A stretch of DNA of 64,000 nt from Sphingomonas ginsenosidimutans (GCF_002374835.1 NZ_NWVD01000002.1:310001-374000), one strand, 5' to 3'. Shown: positions 26,032 to 36,090, numbered from the stretch's first letter. The notes: generated by a model not told the origin, from the letters alone. Program-made: numbers and translations.

Positions 26032-26862
26032 ATGCCTTCGTTCCGCCTCGTCGGGCCGGTTCCGCCGGAAAGCCCCGTGATCCTGTCCGTGCCGCATGCC
26101 GGCCGCGACTATCCGGCGGCGTTGCTCGCGGCGCTGCGTGCGCCCCCGGCGGCGCTGCGCACGCTGGAGGACCGGCATGTCGACGCGGTCGCGCTGGCAG
26201 CGCGCGGTCGCGAGACGGTGCTGATGCAGGAGGTGCCGCGCGCCTGGATCGACCTGAACCGCGCCGAGGACGAGCGCGATCCGCTGCTGGACGAAGGCGC
26301 ACGCGCCGCACCACTGTCGGCGAAGGTGCGCGCTGGGCTGGGGCTGGTCCCGCGCCGCACCAGCGCGGCGGGCGAACTGTGGTACGGCCGGCTGTCCGCG
26401 GCGGAGGTAGACGAACGCATCGCCGCCGCGCACCGCCCCTATCACGACGCGCTGGCGCAGGTGCTGGCGGCCACTCGCGCGCGATTCGGCGTGGCGGTGC
26501 TGGTCGACGTCCATTCGATGCCGCCGATCGCGGGCAGCCGCGCGCGGATCGTCATCGGCGACCGCTTCGGCCGGTCGGCGGCGGTCCGCTACGTCGCGCG
26601 GGTCGCGGGGGCGATCGGCGCGACACGTATCCCCTACGCCGTCAACACTCCCTATGCGGGTGGGCATATCCTCGATCGCCACGGCGATCCGGCGGGCGAC
26701 GTCCATGCCATCCAGATCGAGCTCGACCGCTCGCTGTATCTCGACCGGCGGCTCGACGCGCCGTCGGTCGATCTGCCGGCGGTCGCCACGCTGCTGCGCG
26801 CGGTGGTGGACGCGCTGACCGACGAGGCGCTGGGGACCGGGCTGGCGCAGGCCGCGGAGTAG
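26032..26862 (+). CDS. N-formylglutamate amidohydrolase family protein
   Basis: 276 residues. Family landmarks: VILSVPHAGRDYP at the start, DRHVDAVA, PRAWIDLNRAEDERDP, LVDVHSMPP, IVIGDRFG, and the late NTPYAGGHI followed by HAIQIELDRSLYLD. The zinc site is formed by conserved Asp/His/Glu residues in these blocks. The classic reaction is N-formylglutamate to glutamate and formate (histidine degradation), but no hut genes are nearby, so the substrate may differ. It is convergent with thrC. Confidence 0.88.
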   Translation: MPSFRLVGPVPPESPVILSVPHAGRDYPAALLAALRAPPAALRTLEDRHVDAVALAARGRETVLMQEVPRAWIDLNRAEDERDPLLDEGARAAPLSAKVRAGLGLVPRRTSAAGELWYGRLSAAEVDERIAAAHRPYHDALAQVLAATRARFGVAVLVDVHSMPPIAGSRARIVIGDRFGRSAAVRYVARVAGAIGATRIPYAVNTPYAGGHILDRHGDPAGDVHAIQIELDRSLYLDRRLDAPSVDLPAVATLLRAVVDALTDEALGTGLAQAAE

Positions 26863-26931
26863 CCCCGGCCGACGGATCGGGCCTGACGATTCGCCGTCCA
26901 TCGCACTGGCCCGCGCACCGCGGTCAGCCGC

Positions 26932-28155
<1,224 letters not shown>

Positions 28156-28255
28156 GCCCCGCGGTCTAGGCGTCACTGCGCGATCGCGAAAGCACCGATG
28201 ATCGTGTCGCGCAACGTGGCGGGCGTGCCGTACCCCGGCACCCCGCAACGCGCGT

Positions 28256-28807
28256 TCAGTCGGGCTTCTTCGCCACCGCCACCAGCGCCGGGCGCAGCAA
28301 CCGGTCCTTGATCATCCAGCCGGTCTGCATCTCCTGCACGATCGTGCCCGGCTCGGCATCGCTCGCCACTTCCATCATCGCCTGGTGGCGATTGGGGTCG
28401 AGCGGCTGGCCCATCGCCTCGATGCGGCTCAGCCCGTGGCGCCCGAACACGCTGTGCAGTTCGCGGCCCGTCGCCTCCAGACCGACGACCAGCCCCTTCA
28501 TCTTCTCGTCCTCGCGCAGATCCGCGGGGATCGCGGCCAGCGCGCGGTCGAGGTTGTCGGCCACCGACAGCACGTCGCGCGCGAACGCGGTCGCGGCATA
28601 GGCGCGCGCATCGGCGGCGTCCTTCTCGGCGCGGCGGCGCACGTTCTGGATATCGGCCTGCGCGTACAGCGTCTCCTGCTTCGCGGCGGCCAGCTGGTCC
28701 TCCAGCTCGGCGATGCGCGCCGCGGCGGCATCATGTTCGGCCACTTCGGGCGCCGCCTCCGCCGTTTCGTCACGCAGGTCGTCGGCGGGCTTGTCGGTAT
28801 CGGTCAT
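28256..28807 (-). CDS. grpE: GrpE nucleotide-exchange factor for DnaK
   Basis: 183 residues. An acidic N-terminal tail, a long coiled-coil helix (AAARIAELEDQLAAAKQETLYAQADIQNV in part), RRRAEKDAADARAYA, then DLLPVLDNLDRAL-type VADNLDRALAAIPAD, and a C-terminal beta domain ending in MIKDRLLRPALVAVAKK. GrpE releases ADP from DnaK. It lies 38 bp downstream of hrcA on the same strand, the usual heat-shock operon order. Confidence 0.95.
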   Translation of the reverse strand: MTDTDKPADDLRDETAEAAPEVAEHDAAAARIAELEDQLAAAKQETLYAQADIQNVRRRAEKDAADARAYAATAFARDVLSVADNLDRALAAIPADLREDEKMKGLVVGLEATGRELHSVFGRHGLSRIEAMGQPLDPNRHQAMMEVASDAEPGTIVQEMQTGWMIKDRLLRPALVAVAKKPD

Positions 28808-28845
28808 TCTTTCCCTGTCTTTACTCAACGTATCGTGACGGCCGC

Positions 28846-29889
28846 TCATCCCATCAGCCGGGCGAGCGTCGCTGCGGTAAAATCCACCATGGGTACGACG
28901 CGCGCATAGTTCAACCGCGTCGGGCCGATCACCCCCACCACGCCGACGACGCGGCCGTCCTGACCGCGGAACGGTTTGGCGATCACCGACGATCCGCTCA
29001 GCGCGAACAATTTGTTCTCCGCGCCGATGAAGATCCGCGTCGCATCGCCTGCGCGCGCCGAATCGAGCAGCGCGGCGACCTCCTGCTTGCCCTCCAGATC
29101 GTCGAGCAGCCCGCGCACGCGCTCCAGGTCGGCGGCATCGGCATCGTCCAGCAGCCGCCCCTGCCCGCGCACGATCAGCACCGGGCGGCGCGCGCCGTCC
29201 TCGCTCCACACCGCCAGCCCGCGCTCGACCAGCGCGCGCGCCGCCGCGTCCAGTTCGCCGCGCCCCGCCGCCAGTTCGCGCTCCACCCGCGCGCGCGCCT
29301 CCGCCAGCGTCAGCCCGCCCATCGTCGCGGTCAGGTAATTGCCCGCTTCCACCAGCGCGCCGTGGGGAAGGCCGATCGGCAGCGCCACGACGCGATTCTC
29401 GACGGCGCCATCCTCCGCGACCAGCACCGCCAGCGCCTGTCCCTGCCCCAGCGGCATGAACCCGATCGAGCGCAGCACCGCCTCGCGCTTGGGCACCATC
29501 ACCAGCCCCGCGCACGCCGACAGGCCGGACAGCGCGGCGGTGGTCGCCGCCAGCGCCTCCTCGACCGGCCCGTGGACGCCCGCGCGCGCCTCGATCTGCG
29601 CGCGCTCGTCGGCGCTCGGTTCGTGCGCCTGCATCATCCCGTCGACAAACAGGCGCAGCCCCGCCTCGGTCGGCATCCGTCCCGCGGACGTGTGCGGCGC
29701 CGCCAGCAGCCCCAGCGATTCCAGCTGCGCCAGCACGTTGCGGATCGACGCGGGCGACAGGTTCAGCCCGGCCTGCGCCAGCGTCTTCGATCCCACCGGC
29801 ACGCCATGTTCCAGATAGCCGTCGACGACGCGACGGAAGATGTCGCGCGCGCGATCGGTCAGTTCCGCGATCGGGGGCGTGGCGGCCAT
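28846..29889 (-). CDS. hrcA: Heat-inducible transcription repressor HrcA
   Basis: 347 residues. The N-terminal winged helix includes RDIFRRVVDGYLEHGVPVGSKTL, SPASIRNVLAQLE and PHTSAGRMPTEAGLRLFVD. The dimerisation/GAF-like domain ends in RLNYARVVPMVDFTAATL. HrcA represses groESL and related operons at CIRCE operators and is stabilised by GroEL. I looked for a CIRCE element (TTAGCACTC-N9-GAGTGCTAA) between this start and the tRNA-Tyr gene and did not find one, so its own operon may be controlled differently. Confidence 0.95.
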   Translation of the reverse strand: MAATPPIAELTDRARDIFRRVVDGYLEHGVPVGSKTLAQAGLNLSPASIRNVLAQLESLGLLAAPHTSAGRMPTEAGLRLFVDGMMQAHEPSADERAQIEARAGVHGPVEEALAATTAALSGLSACAGLVMVPKREAVLRSIGFMPLGQGQALAVLVAEDGAVENRVVALPIGLPHGALVEAGNYLTATMGGLTLAEARARVERELAAGRGELDAAARALVERGLAVWSEDGARRPVLIVRGQGRLLDDADAADLERVRGLLDDLEGKQEVAALLDSARAGDATRIFIGAENKLFALSGSSVIAKPFRGQDGRVVGVVGVIGPTRLNYARVVPMVDFTAATLARLMG

Positions 29890-30017
29890 GACGCGAATGT
29901 AGGCTCAGCCGAGATCATGCTCAACGCCTCCCGCACGAGTCGGCGCGCAAACGGGCGTTGACAGCACCGCACCGGGCGGGCATTGGGCGCCCTCGCTTTT
30001 TGGCAAGCGCCGCTCGT

Positions 30018-30103
30018 GGAAGGGTGGCCGAGTGGTTAAAGGCAGCAGACTGTAAATCTGCCCACGCAAGTGTACGCTGGTTCGAATCCAGCCCCTTCCA
30101 CCA
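30018..30103 (+). tRNA. tRNA-Tyr (GTA anticodon)
   Basis: 86 nt with a long variable arm. Acceptor GGAAGGG pairs with CCCTTCC, the anticodon stem-loop CAGACTGTAAATCTG gives GTA, the T-loop reads GTTCGAATCC, and CCA is encoded. The gene overlaps no other feature. Confidence 0.96.
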
Positions 30104-30248
30104 CCCCCCGCCCGGTCGGGGTTCCGCGATCGCCAGCACCCCACCCCGCGCGTCATGGCGCGCCGGTCCGCCTGCCCGATCCGCGGCAAGGCCATTGAAC
30201 GCCGCCCGCACATGACCGATCAACGGCGCCGGACCCCGGGGGACGTGC

Positions 30249-30620
30249 ATGAAGAAGGATCTGACCATCACCACCGGCGTCGCCGCCGCGCTGCTCCTGT
30301 CGGGATGCGGCCAGCGCGACGACTGGACCGCGCAGCGCGACACCGCCGTCTGCACGGACCGGTCGGGCAACCGCGTTCCCGACGACCGCTGCGACCGTCG
30401 CCACGCCGGCGGCCGTGGCAGCGGCTTCCTGTGGTATTATCTCGGCCGCAACAGCGGGATCCCCGCTTATGGCGAGCGGGCGACGGGCGGATCGTGGTCG
30501 CGTCCCGCGGGATCGACCTTCTACCGCGCGCCGGCATCCACCGCGATGACGCGCGCCGCGGCGGTGGCGCGCGGCGGCTTCGGCTCCTCGGCGCACCGCT
30601 TCGGCAGCATCCACGCATGA
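30249..30620 (+). CDS. YgiB-like (DUF1190-type) lipoprotein
   Basis: 123 residues. Signal peptide with lipobox LLSGC (Cys20 lipidated), then CTDRSGNRVPDDRCD, a WYYLGR segment, GGSWSRPAGSTFYRAP and a C-terminal RGGFGSSAHRFG. This succession resembles the C-terminal part of E. coli YgiB, which is longer. YgiB lies beside ygiC, a glutathionylspermidine-synthase-like gene, and the same arrangement occurs here with a 4-bp ATGA overlap. The function is unknown. Confidence 0.7.
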   Translation: MKKDLTITTGVAAALLLSGCGQRDDWTAQRDTAVCTDRSGNRVPDDRCDRRHAGGRGSGFLWYYLGRNSGIPAYGERATGGSWSRPAGSTFYRAPASTAMTRAAAVARGGFGSSAHRFGSIHA

Positions 30621-31783
30621 TCCGCGAGACGATCGAACCGCGCCGGGGCTGGCGCACGACGGTCGAGGCGGAGGGGCTGATCTGGCATACCGCCGATGGA
30701 CGGCCATATTGGAACGAGGCCGCCTGCTACCGCTTCACGCCCGCGCAGGTCGCCACGATCGAGGCCGCCACCGCCGAGCTGTACCGCCTCTTCCTGGTCG
30801 CGGGCGACGCGATCGTCGGCGATCGCGCCATGCTGCGCCGGTTCGGCATCCCGGAGGCGTTCCATGGCCCGATCGCCGATGCGTGGAACGCCGAACCGCC
30901 CGCGCTCGACTATGGCCGGTTCGACCTGGGCTATGACGGCCAGGGCGCGCCGAAGCTGTTCGAGTTCAACTGCGACACGCCGACCTCGCTGCTGGAGGCG
31001 GCGGTGATCCAGTGGACGTGGAAGGAGGAACGGTTTCCGCACGCCGACCAGTTCAACAGCATCCACGATCGACTGGTCGCACGCTGGTCGGCGCTTCGCG
31101 GCGACCTGCCCGCGACCGTCCACTTCGCGCATGTCGCCGATGATGAGGATGCCGTCACCAACGCCTATCTGCGCGACACCGCGCAGCGCGCCGGGCTGGC
31201 CACGGTGCCGATCCTGATCGACGATCTCGGATGGGACGGGGACGCACGCTGCTTCGTCGATACCGGCGACCGGCGGATCGCGGCGCTGTTCAAGCTGTAC
31301 CCGTGGGAATGGCTCGCCAACGAAGCGTTCGCACCCCAGTTGCTCGACAGCCTGGCGCACGGCGAGACGCGGTGGCTGGAACCGGTGTGGAAGATGATCT
31401 GGTCGAACAAGGGCATCCTGCCCGTGCTGGACGATCTGTTTCCCGGACACCCCAATCTGCTCGCCGCCGCCTGGTCACCACCTGCCGACGCGGACGCGGT
31501 GGCCAAGCCGCTGCTCGCGCGCGAGGGGGCGAACGTCTCGCTTCGCCGCGCCGGCACGATCGTTGCCGAAACCGGCGGCGATTATGGCGACGAGGGATAC
31601 GTCTTTCAGGAACTCTACCCGCTGCCCCAGCCCGCGCCGGGTATCTTCCCCGTCATCGGCAGCTGGGTCGTGGGTGGCGAGCCGGCCGGCATGGGCATTC
31701 GCGAGGACGGGCTCATCACCAGGAATGGCGCGCGCTTCGTTCCGCATGTCATCGTCCCGGCGGTCCGCGGCGATTCCTTATGA
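30617..31783 (+). CDS. Glutathionylspermidine synthase family ATP-grasp protein (YgiC-like)
   Basis: 388 residues. Blocks typical of the family: YWNEAACYRFT, YDGQGAPKLFEFNCDTPTSL, QFNSIHDRLV, LFKLYPWEWL, PVWKMIWSNKGILPVL and FPVIGSWVVGGEPAGMGIRE. These form the ATP-grasp ligase core; the N-terminal amidase domain of the fused E. coli Gss is absent, as in YgiC. A peptide-like ligation of an amine to a carboxylate is expected, but YgiC proteins have not been shown to make glutathionylspermidine. It starts inside the lipoprotein stop codon, so the pair is translationally coupled. Confidence 0.88.
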   Translation: MIRETIEPRRGWRTTVEAEGLIWHTADGRPYWNEAACYRFTPAQVATIEAATAELYRLFLVAGDAIVGDRAMLRRFGIPEAFHGPIADAWNAEPPALDYGRFDLGYDGQGAPKLFEFNCDTPTSLLEAAVIQWTWKEERFPHADQFNSIHDRLVARWSALRGDLPATVHFAHVADDEDAVTNAYLRDTAQRAGLATVPILIDDLGWDGDARCFVDTGDRRIAALFKLYPWEWLANEAFAPQLLDSLAHGETRWLEPVWKMIWSNKGILPVLDDLFPGHPNLLAAAWSPPADADAVAKPLLAREGANVSLRRAGTIVAETGGDYGDEGYVFQELYPLPQPAPGIFPVIGSWVVGGEPAGMGIREDGLITRNGARFVPHVIVPAVRGDSL

Positions 31784-31872
31784 ATTACCCGATTTGATGA
31801 ACCTAAGACCCCTTCGTAAATCGTCATTAAGCAACCTTGGTTCACAAGCCGGGTCATGGCGGGGGGCGCAAG

Positions 31873-33183
31873 GTGCTGATCAAGATCAAGACGTCGGAGG
31901 CACGGGTCGGAATGTTCGTCCATATGGTGGACGGCGGCTGGCTCGCGAGTCCCTTCTGGCGCTCGCAACTTCTACTGACGCGACAGGCGCAGATCGACAA
32001 GCTGGTCGACGCGGGGATCGCGGAGATAGTTATCGATACGAGCCGCGGCGTCGGCCCGGCCGACGCCGGCGCCGCGACCGCCTGCGCTGTCGTCGTCGAT
32101 CCGCCGGAGGAATCGGAGCCACCCGCGGCGTTCGCCCCCGCTGCGCCCTATAACGGGCCGGAGCGGCGCGCCCGCCGCCGTCCGGCGACCGAGCTGGACC
32201 GCGCGCGCGAGACCGTCGAACGATCGAAGGAAGCGGTATCGCGGATGTTCTCCGAAGTGCGGCTGGGCCACGCGGTCGACGCCGCCGCCATCTCGCCGCT
32301 GGTCGATGAGATCGCCGCCTCGGTCGCGCGCGATTCGACCGCGATCATCAAGGTCACGCGGCTGAAGAACAAGGACGAATACACCTACCTCCATTCGGTG
32401 GCGGTCTGCGCCCTGCTCATCAACCTCGCGCGCCGCATGGGGCTGCCGGAGGATGAGGTCCGCGACCTCGGCATGGCCGGGATGCTCCACGATATCGGCA
32501 AGATGGCGGTGCCCAGCGCGCTGCTCGACAAGCCCGGCAAGCTGGAGCCGAACGAATTCAGCGTGGTGCAGACGCATCCGGTCAAGGGACATGCGCTGCT
32601 CCTGGAAAGCGACGGGGTCGCGCCGCCGGTCCTCGACGTGTGCCTGCATCACCACGAACGGATCGACGGCAGCGGCTATCCGCACGGGCTGAGCGCGGCG
32701 CAGCTCAGCCTCCACGCGCGCATGGGGGCGATCTGCGACGTCTATGACGCGGTCACCTCCGATCGCCCGTACAAGCGCCCGTGGTCGCCCAGCGAAGCGC
32801 TGTCCCGCATGTCGTCGTGGACGGGGCATTTCGATCCCGAACTGCTGGCGATCTTCATCGAGAGCATCGGCATCTACCCGGTCGGCACGCTGGTGCGGCT
32901 GCGCAGCAACCAGCTGGCGATCGTCACCGCGGTGAACGACGAAGACCCGACGCTGCCGGTGGTCCGCGCGTTCTTCGACATCCCGACGCAGGCGTTCGTG
33001 CCGCAGCGCGACCTGGATACCGCGCGGTCGCGGTCGGAGGATACCGTGCACCGCACCGAACGGGGCAGCTACTGGTTCGGCGATGCCTGGCCGCAGGTGA
33101 TGGAAGCCGTCAGGACCGGCCGCACCCCGCCGCGCGCCAGCGCCGCGCCCGCCGCGCCGACGCCCCTGGCGATGGGGGCCTGA
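31873..33183 (+). CDS. HD-GYP cyclic-di-GMP phosphodiesterase with N-terminal DUF3391
   Basis: 436 residues. The start is GTG at 31873 after a GGGGGG; the frame is open further up without support. An N-terminal DUF3391 domain (about 1-65, KTSEARVGMFVHMVDGGW and a segment ending VIDTS) is followed by a linker and the HD-GYP domain (about 165-350) with YLHSVAVCAL, MLHDIGKMAVPSALL, HHERIDGSGYPHGL and DRPYK. All metal and GYP-motif residues are present, so c-di-GMP hydrolysis is likely. The next gene, 4 bp downstream, encodes a GGDEF protein, making an opposing enzyme pair. Confidence 0.92.
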   Translation: MLIKIKTSEARVGMFVHMVDGGWLASPFWRSQLLLTRQAQIDKLVDAGIAEIVIDTSRGVGPADAGAATACAVVVDPPEESEPPAAFAPAAPYNGPERRARRRPATELDRARETVERSKEAVSRMFSEVRLGHAVDAAAISPLVDEIAASVARDSTAIIKVTRLKNKDEYTYLHSVAVCALLINLARRMGLPEDEVRDLGMAGMLHDIGKMAVPSALLDKPGKLEPNEFSVVQTHPVKGHALLLESDGVAPPVLDVCLHHHERIDGSGYPHGLSAAQLSLHARMGAICDVYDAVTSDRPYKRPWSPSEALSRMSSWTGHFDPELLAIFIESIGIYPVGTLVRLRSNQLAIVTAVNDEDPTLPVVRAFFDIPTQAFVPQRDLDTARSRSEDTVHRTERGSYWFGDAWPQVMEAVRTGRTPPRASAAPAAPTPLAMGA

Positions 33184-33187
33184 TCCG

Positions 33188-34282
33188 ATGCGGACATCCG
33201 TTTCGCCCCGCCACCGGCTGCTTGCCTGGCTGTCGCCCGACGTCGCCGGTGCGGCGGCCGCCGTCGAGGATCACGATCAACCGCCGCGCGACAGCGGCCG
33301 CGGCGCCGTGCACCGTCGCCTGTACGACGACATCGGCGATTTCCTGTTCCGCAACGGCCTGGCCCCGTCGCCGGCCAATTTCGCGGTGGCACACGCCTAT
33401 ATCTCCGGCGAGGACTGGGACATCGCGCAGGCGGTGGCGACGCATCTTCAGAGCGGCGCGGCGCTTCTCGACGACGATGTCGCGCGCATCCTGGAATCGC
33501 GCGCCGCCGATGAACTGACGCCGGAAGCGCTGACGCAGCTGGCGCAGACGCTGGAAAGCGGGCTGGTCGACTATCGCCTGATGATCGGCGAATCGCGCTC
33601 CAACGCGACCCATCTCGGCGACGAGCTGGATCGCGAAGCCGCCAACCTGGACAGCGATCCCGTCGGCGCGCTGCACCGTATCATCACGGTCACGCGCGAG
33701 GCGGTGGAAAAGACCCGGCGGATGGAGGAACAGCTCCAGCGCAGCCAGCGCGAGGCGGACCAGCTCAAGGCCGACCTGGAAAGCGCGCGCCGCGCCGCCG
33801 AGCAGGATCACCTGACCGGGCTTCCCAACCGCCGCAGTTTCGAGCGTCACCTGCGCGAGGCGCTGGCCGCGGACGGCCCGCCGCCCACGCTGGCGCTGTG
33901 CGACATCGACGATTTCAAGCAGATCAACGATCGCTTCGGTCATCCGGCGGGCGACCGGGTGCTCAAATTCGTCGCCGGCTTCCTCGAAGGGCAGCTGGGC
34001 AAGGCCGCGATCGTATCGCGCTACGGCGGGGAGGAATTCGCCTGCCTGTTCCGCGAGGCGGACACGCTCGAGGCGCGCGACCTGCTCGATACGGTGCGCG
34101 AACGGCTCAGCACGCGCTCGCTCGTCAACCAGGAAACCGGCGAGGCGATGGGATCGCTGACCTTCTCCGCCGGGGTCGCCCCGGTCGAGGGCGATCGCAC
34201 CGCACAGGCGTTCCACGATGCCGATCACGCGCTCTACACCGCCAAGCGCAGCGGGAAGAACATGGTGATCGCGGCGCGCTGA
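33188..34282 (+). CDS. Diguanylate cyclase (GGDEF domain)
   Basis: 364 residues, with no membrane segment. A helical N-terminal half ending in a coiled coil (about 165-205, KTRRMEEQLQRSQREADQL) leads into the GGDEF domain: DHLTGLPNRRSFE, ALCDIDDFKQINDRFGHPAGD, RYGGEEFACLF at the active site and a final ALYTAKRSGKN. The catalytic GGEEF is intact. The RxxD inhibitory I-site five residues upstream is missing. It is 4 bp downstream of the HD-GYP gene. Confidence 0.92.
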   Translation: MRTSVSPRHRLLAWLSPDVAGAAAAVEDHDQPPRDSGRGAVHRRLYDDIGDFLFRNGLAPSPANFAVAHAYISGEDWDIAQAVATHLQSGAALLDDDVARILESRAADELTPEALTQLAQTLESGLVDYRLMIGESRSNATHLGDELDREAANLDSDPVGALHRIITVTREAVEKTRRMEEQLQRSQREADQLKADLESARRAAEQDHLTGLPNRRSFERHLREALAADGPPPTLALCDIDDFKQINDRFGHPAGDRVLKFVAGFLEGQLGKAAIVSRYGGEEFACLFREADTLEARDLLDTVRERLSTRSLVNQETGEAMGSLTFSAGVAPVEGDRTAQAFHDADHALYTAKRSGKNMVIAAR

Positions 34283-34315
34283 CCGCGCCGCGATCGCTTC
34301 GTCGGCGGCCCGTCG

Positions 34316-35269
34316 TCAGCGAATCGTGTCGACCATCGCGGCCCAGGCGGCGATCTCCGCATCCATGTGGCGGATCACCGTCAGGTCGCCGGCGCGCGCA
34401 TGGACCGGGTCGATCGTCACCTCGCCCTCCCATTCCCAGGTGGCGTTTCCGGTGATCGTCACCATCCCCTCCGCCGTCGCGCTGGCGCGGACCAGCCCGC
34501 CGCGGTTGAGCACCGCGATCTCGTGCGCGACGGCGATCCGCCCGGTCAGCCCCGCGGCATAGGTGGACGCCGCCATCGCGCTGCCACAACTGTCGGTCAG
34601 CCCGACGCCGCGCTCGAACGTGCGCACGAACAGCGCGTCGGGGCCGCGCACCTCGACGAACGACACATTGGCGCGGTTGGGTAGCCAGTCGGGTGCCGCC
34701 TCGCACGCCATGCCGACGCGCACCAGTTCGTCCTCGTCGATACGCTCGACGAAGGCGATCAGGTGCGGGTTGGGGATGGCCACCGCCGTGAACGCGCGCG
34801 CAGTCGGCAGCATCGCGATCGGTGCCTCGACGATCCGGTCGCGATCGCCCGCCAGCGGCCAGGCGGCGACGTCCAGCGTCGCCGGGCCGGCGGTCTCGCG
34901 CACCGCATAGACGCCGGACGCGACGTCGGGCGCGCGCGCCACCTCCGCGCGGCTGGTCTTCAGCCGCACCGTCGCGCGCGTGATCCCCAGCGCCTCGAAC
35001 CCCGCGCGCGCGACGCAGCGCAGGCCGTTCAGGCACGTCTCCGCCTCCGATCCGTCGCGGTTGAACATCCGCATCCCGAATGCCGCCCCGTCAGCGGTAT
35101 CGTCTCCCGCGGTCAGCACCAGCAGCCCGTCGCCCCCGACCGGCCCCGCGGGGTCCGCCAGCGCGCGCGCCACCTGCGCCCATTGCGCCTCGTCCAGCGA
35201 CAGCGCGCGCCCGTCGATCAACGGGAAATCGTTGCCCGACCCGTGGCATTTGGTGAACCGTATCCGCAT
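34316..35269 (-). CDS. dapF: Diaminopimelate epimerase (divergent active-site motifs)
   Basis: 317 residues with the DapF double-domain pattern: KCHGSGNDFPLIDG near the N-terminus, MRMFNRDGSEAETCLNGLRC with the first catalytic Cys, AIPNPHLIAFV, and FERGVGLTDSCGSAM with the second Cys. In canonical DapF the motifs read CGNG and ACGSG; here they are CLNG and SCGSA. Both acid/base cysteines are kept. The normal job is conversion of LL- to meso-diaminopimelate for lysine and peptidoglycan. An epimerase of another amino acid in this fold is an alternative. Confidence 0.82.
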   Translation of the reverse strand: MRIRFTKCHGSGNDFPLIDGRALSLDEAQWAQVARALADPAGPVGGDGLLVLTAGDDTADGAAFGMRMFNRDGSEAETCLNGLRCVARAGFEALGITRATVRLKTSRAEVARAPDVASGVYAVRETAGPATLDVAAWPLAGDRDRIVEAPIAMLPTARAFTAVAIPNPHLIAFVERIDEDELVRVGMACEAAPDWLPNRANVSFVEVRGPDALFVRTFERGVGLTDSCGSAMAASTYAAGLTGRIAVAHEIAVLNRGGLVRASATAEGMVTITGNATWEWEGEVTIDPVHARAGDLTVIRHMDAEIAAWAAMVDTIR

Positions 35270-35311
35270 CGCCCCGACGTGCGCCGCCCGGCGCGTCAGG
35301 GCAAGCCCCTA

Positions 35312-35782
35312 TCACGGCAGCCGGTAATGGTCGGCGACGCGATCCAGCGCCAGCGTCAGCACCAGCCGCCCGCTGCGCGTCGGCCAGCCCAGCGCACGCT
35401 CGCTGGCGGGCAGCCCCTCGCCCGCGCAGACGACGCGCCACAGGATGTCGGACAGCCCCGCGCCCGCCGCGGCGATCGCGCCGTCGAAGCGCCGCTTCGC
35501 AGCCAGCTGCGCCTCGGTCGGGTCCAGCCCGTCGCGGCGTCCGCCATCGACGCGCGGCTGCCACTGCATCGTCACCGACGCGCCCAGCGCCGCGCGCTCG
35601 TAATCGGTGCGCAGCCGTTCGCCCGCCTCGTTCTGCCGCGCCGTCACCAGCCCGCGCGCCGCCAGCCACGCGAGCGCCGATTCGCGGCGATTGACCGTCA
35701 CCGTGCGCCCCCGCGCCCCGCCCGTGACGACCGCGCCGCGGCGCCCCGCGCCGTCGATCCTCTGTTCCACCAGCTCGCGCAT
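35312..35782 (-). CDS. DUF6456-like protein of unknown function
   Basis: 156 residues from the ATG at 35782 (AGGAG 6 nt upstream). The N-terminal part, VTVNRRESALAWLAARGLV, looks like a short helix-turn-helix; the C-terminal part, LDPTEAQLAAKRRFDGAIAAAGAG, then SDILWRVVCAGEGLPASERALGWP and GRLVLTLALDRVADHY, is conserved in alphaproteobacterial proteins classed as DUF6456, as I recall them. Possibly DNA-binding; nothing more can be said. It is the last chromosomal protein gene before the tRNA-Val and the phage region. Confidence 0.65.
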   Translation of the reverse strand: MRELVEQRIDGAGRRGAVVTGGARGRTVTVNRRESALAWLAARGLVTARQNEAGERLRTDYERAALGASVTMQWQPRVDGGRRDGLDPTEAQLAAKRRFDGAIAAAGAGLSDILWRVVCAGEGLPASERALGWPTRSGRLVLTLALDRVADHYRLP

Positions 35783-35869
35783 GTCCGCTCCTGCCTCGCC
35801 TTCGATGACGGCACGGCTGGCGCAAGTTGGAAGATGTAGGACAGCAACACCCCGCAACCGGATGGAAGA

Positions 35870-35945
35870 TGGTGGGCGCTGACGGGTTCGAACCGCCGAC
35901 CTACTCGGTGTAAACGAGCCGCTCTACCAGCTGAGCTAAGCGCCC
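35870..35945 (-). tRNA. tRNA-Val (TAC anticodon)
   Basis: The minus strand from 35945 gives a 76-nt tRNA: acceptor GGGCGCT/AGCGCCC, anticodon stem GCTCG/CGAGT (last pair wobble) with loop TTTACAC (anticodon TAC), T-loop GTTCGAACC and encoded CCA. The phage region begins on its 5' side. Confidence 0.95.
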
Positions 35946-36048
35946 GGCGCCTAGAAACCTAGGATTTCTGCCGTTGCCCGCCTCTCTACAGACGGAAGCG
36001 GAGGGATCAAGAGGGAGCGAAACGGGAACGCAGGGAACCAGAAGTCCC

Positions 36049-36063
36049 GAACTATTCCCGAAC
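36049..36063. promoter_or_regulatory. LexA box 1 (GAAC-N7-GAAC)
   Basis: GAACTATTCCCGAAC matches the alphaproteobacterial SOS box GTTC-N7-GTTC read on the other strand, with no mismatch. It lies 70 bp before the HTH gene. Confidence 0.7.
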
Positions 36064-36075
36064 CGCCACTTACAG

Positions 36076-36090
36076 GAACATGACGTGAAC
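36076..36090. promoter_or_regulatory. LexA box 2 (GAAC-N7-GAAC)
   Basis: GAACATGACGTGAAC is a second perfect match, starting 27 bp after the first, in the same orientation. Two perfect boxes so close together are very unlikely by chance. Confidence 0.7.

Noticed and set aside
29890-30017. CIRCE operator before hrcA
   Set aside because: No TTAGCACTC-N9-GAGTGCTAA or close relative is present.
35870-35945. tRNA-Val (TAC) as attachment site of element A
   Set aside because: Integration normally duplicates the 3' end of a tRNA gene, which here faces the chromosome (35870 side). The phage genes lie on the 5' side, and I see no repeat of tRNA sequence in the window.
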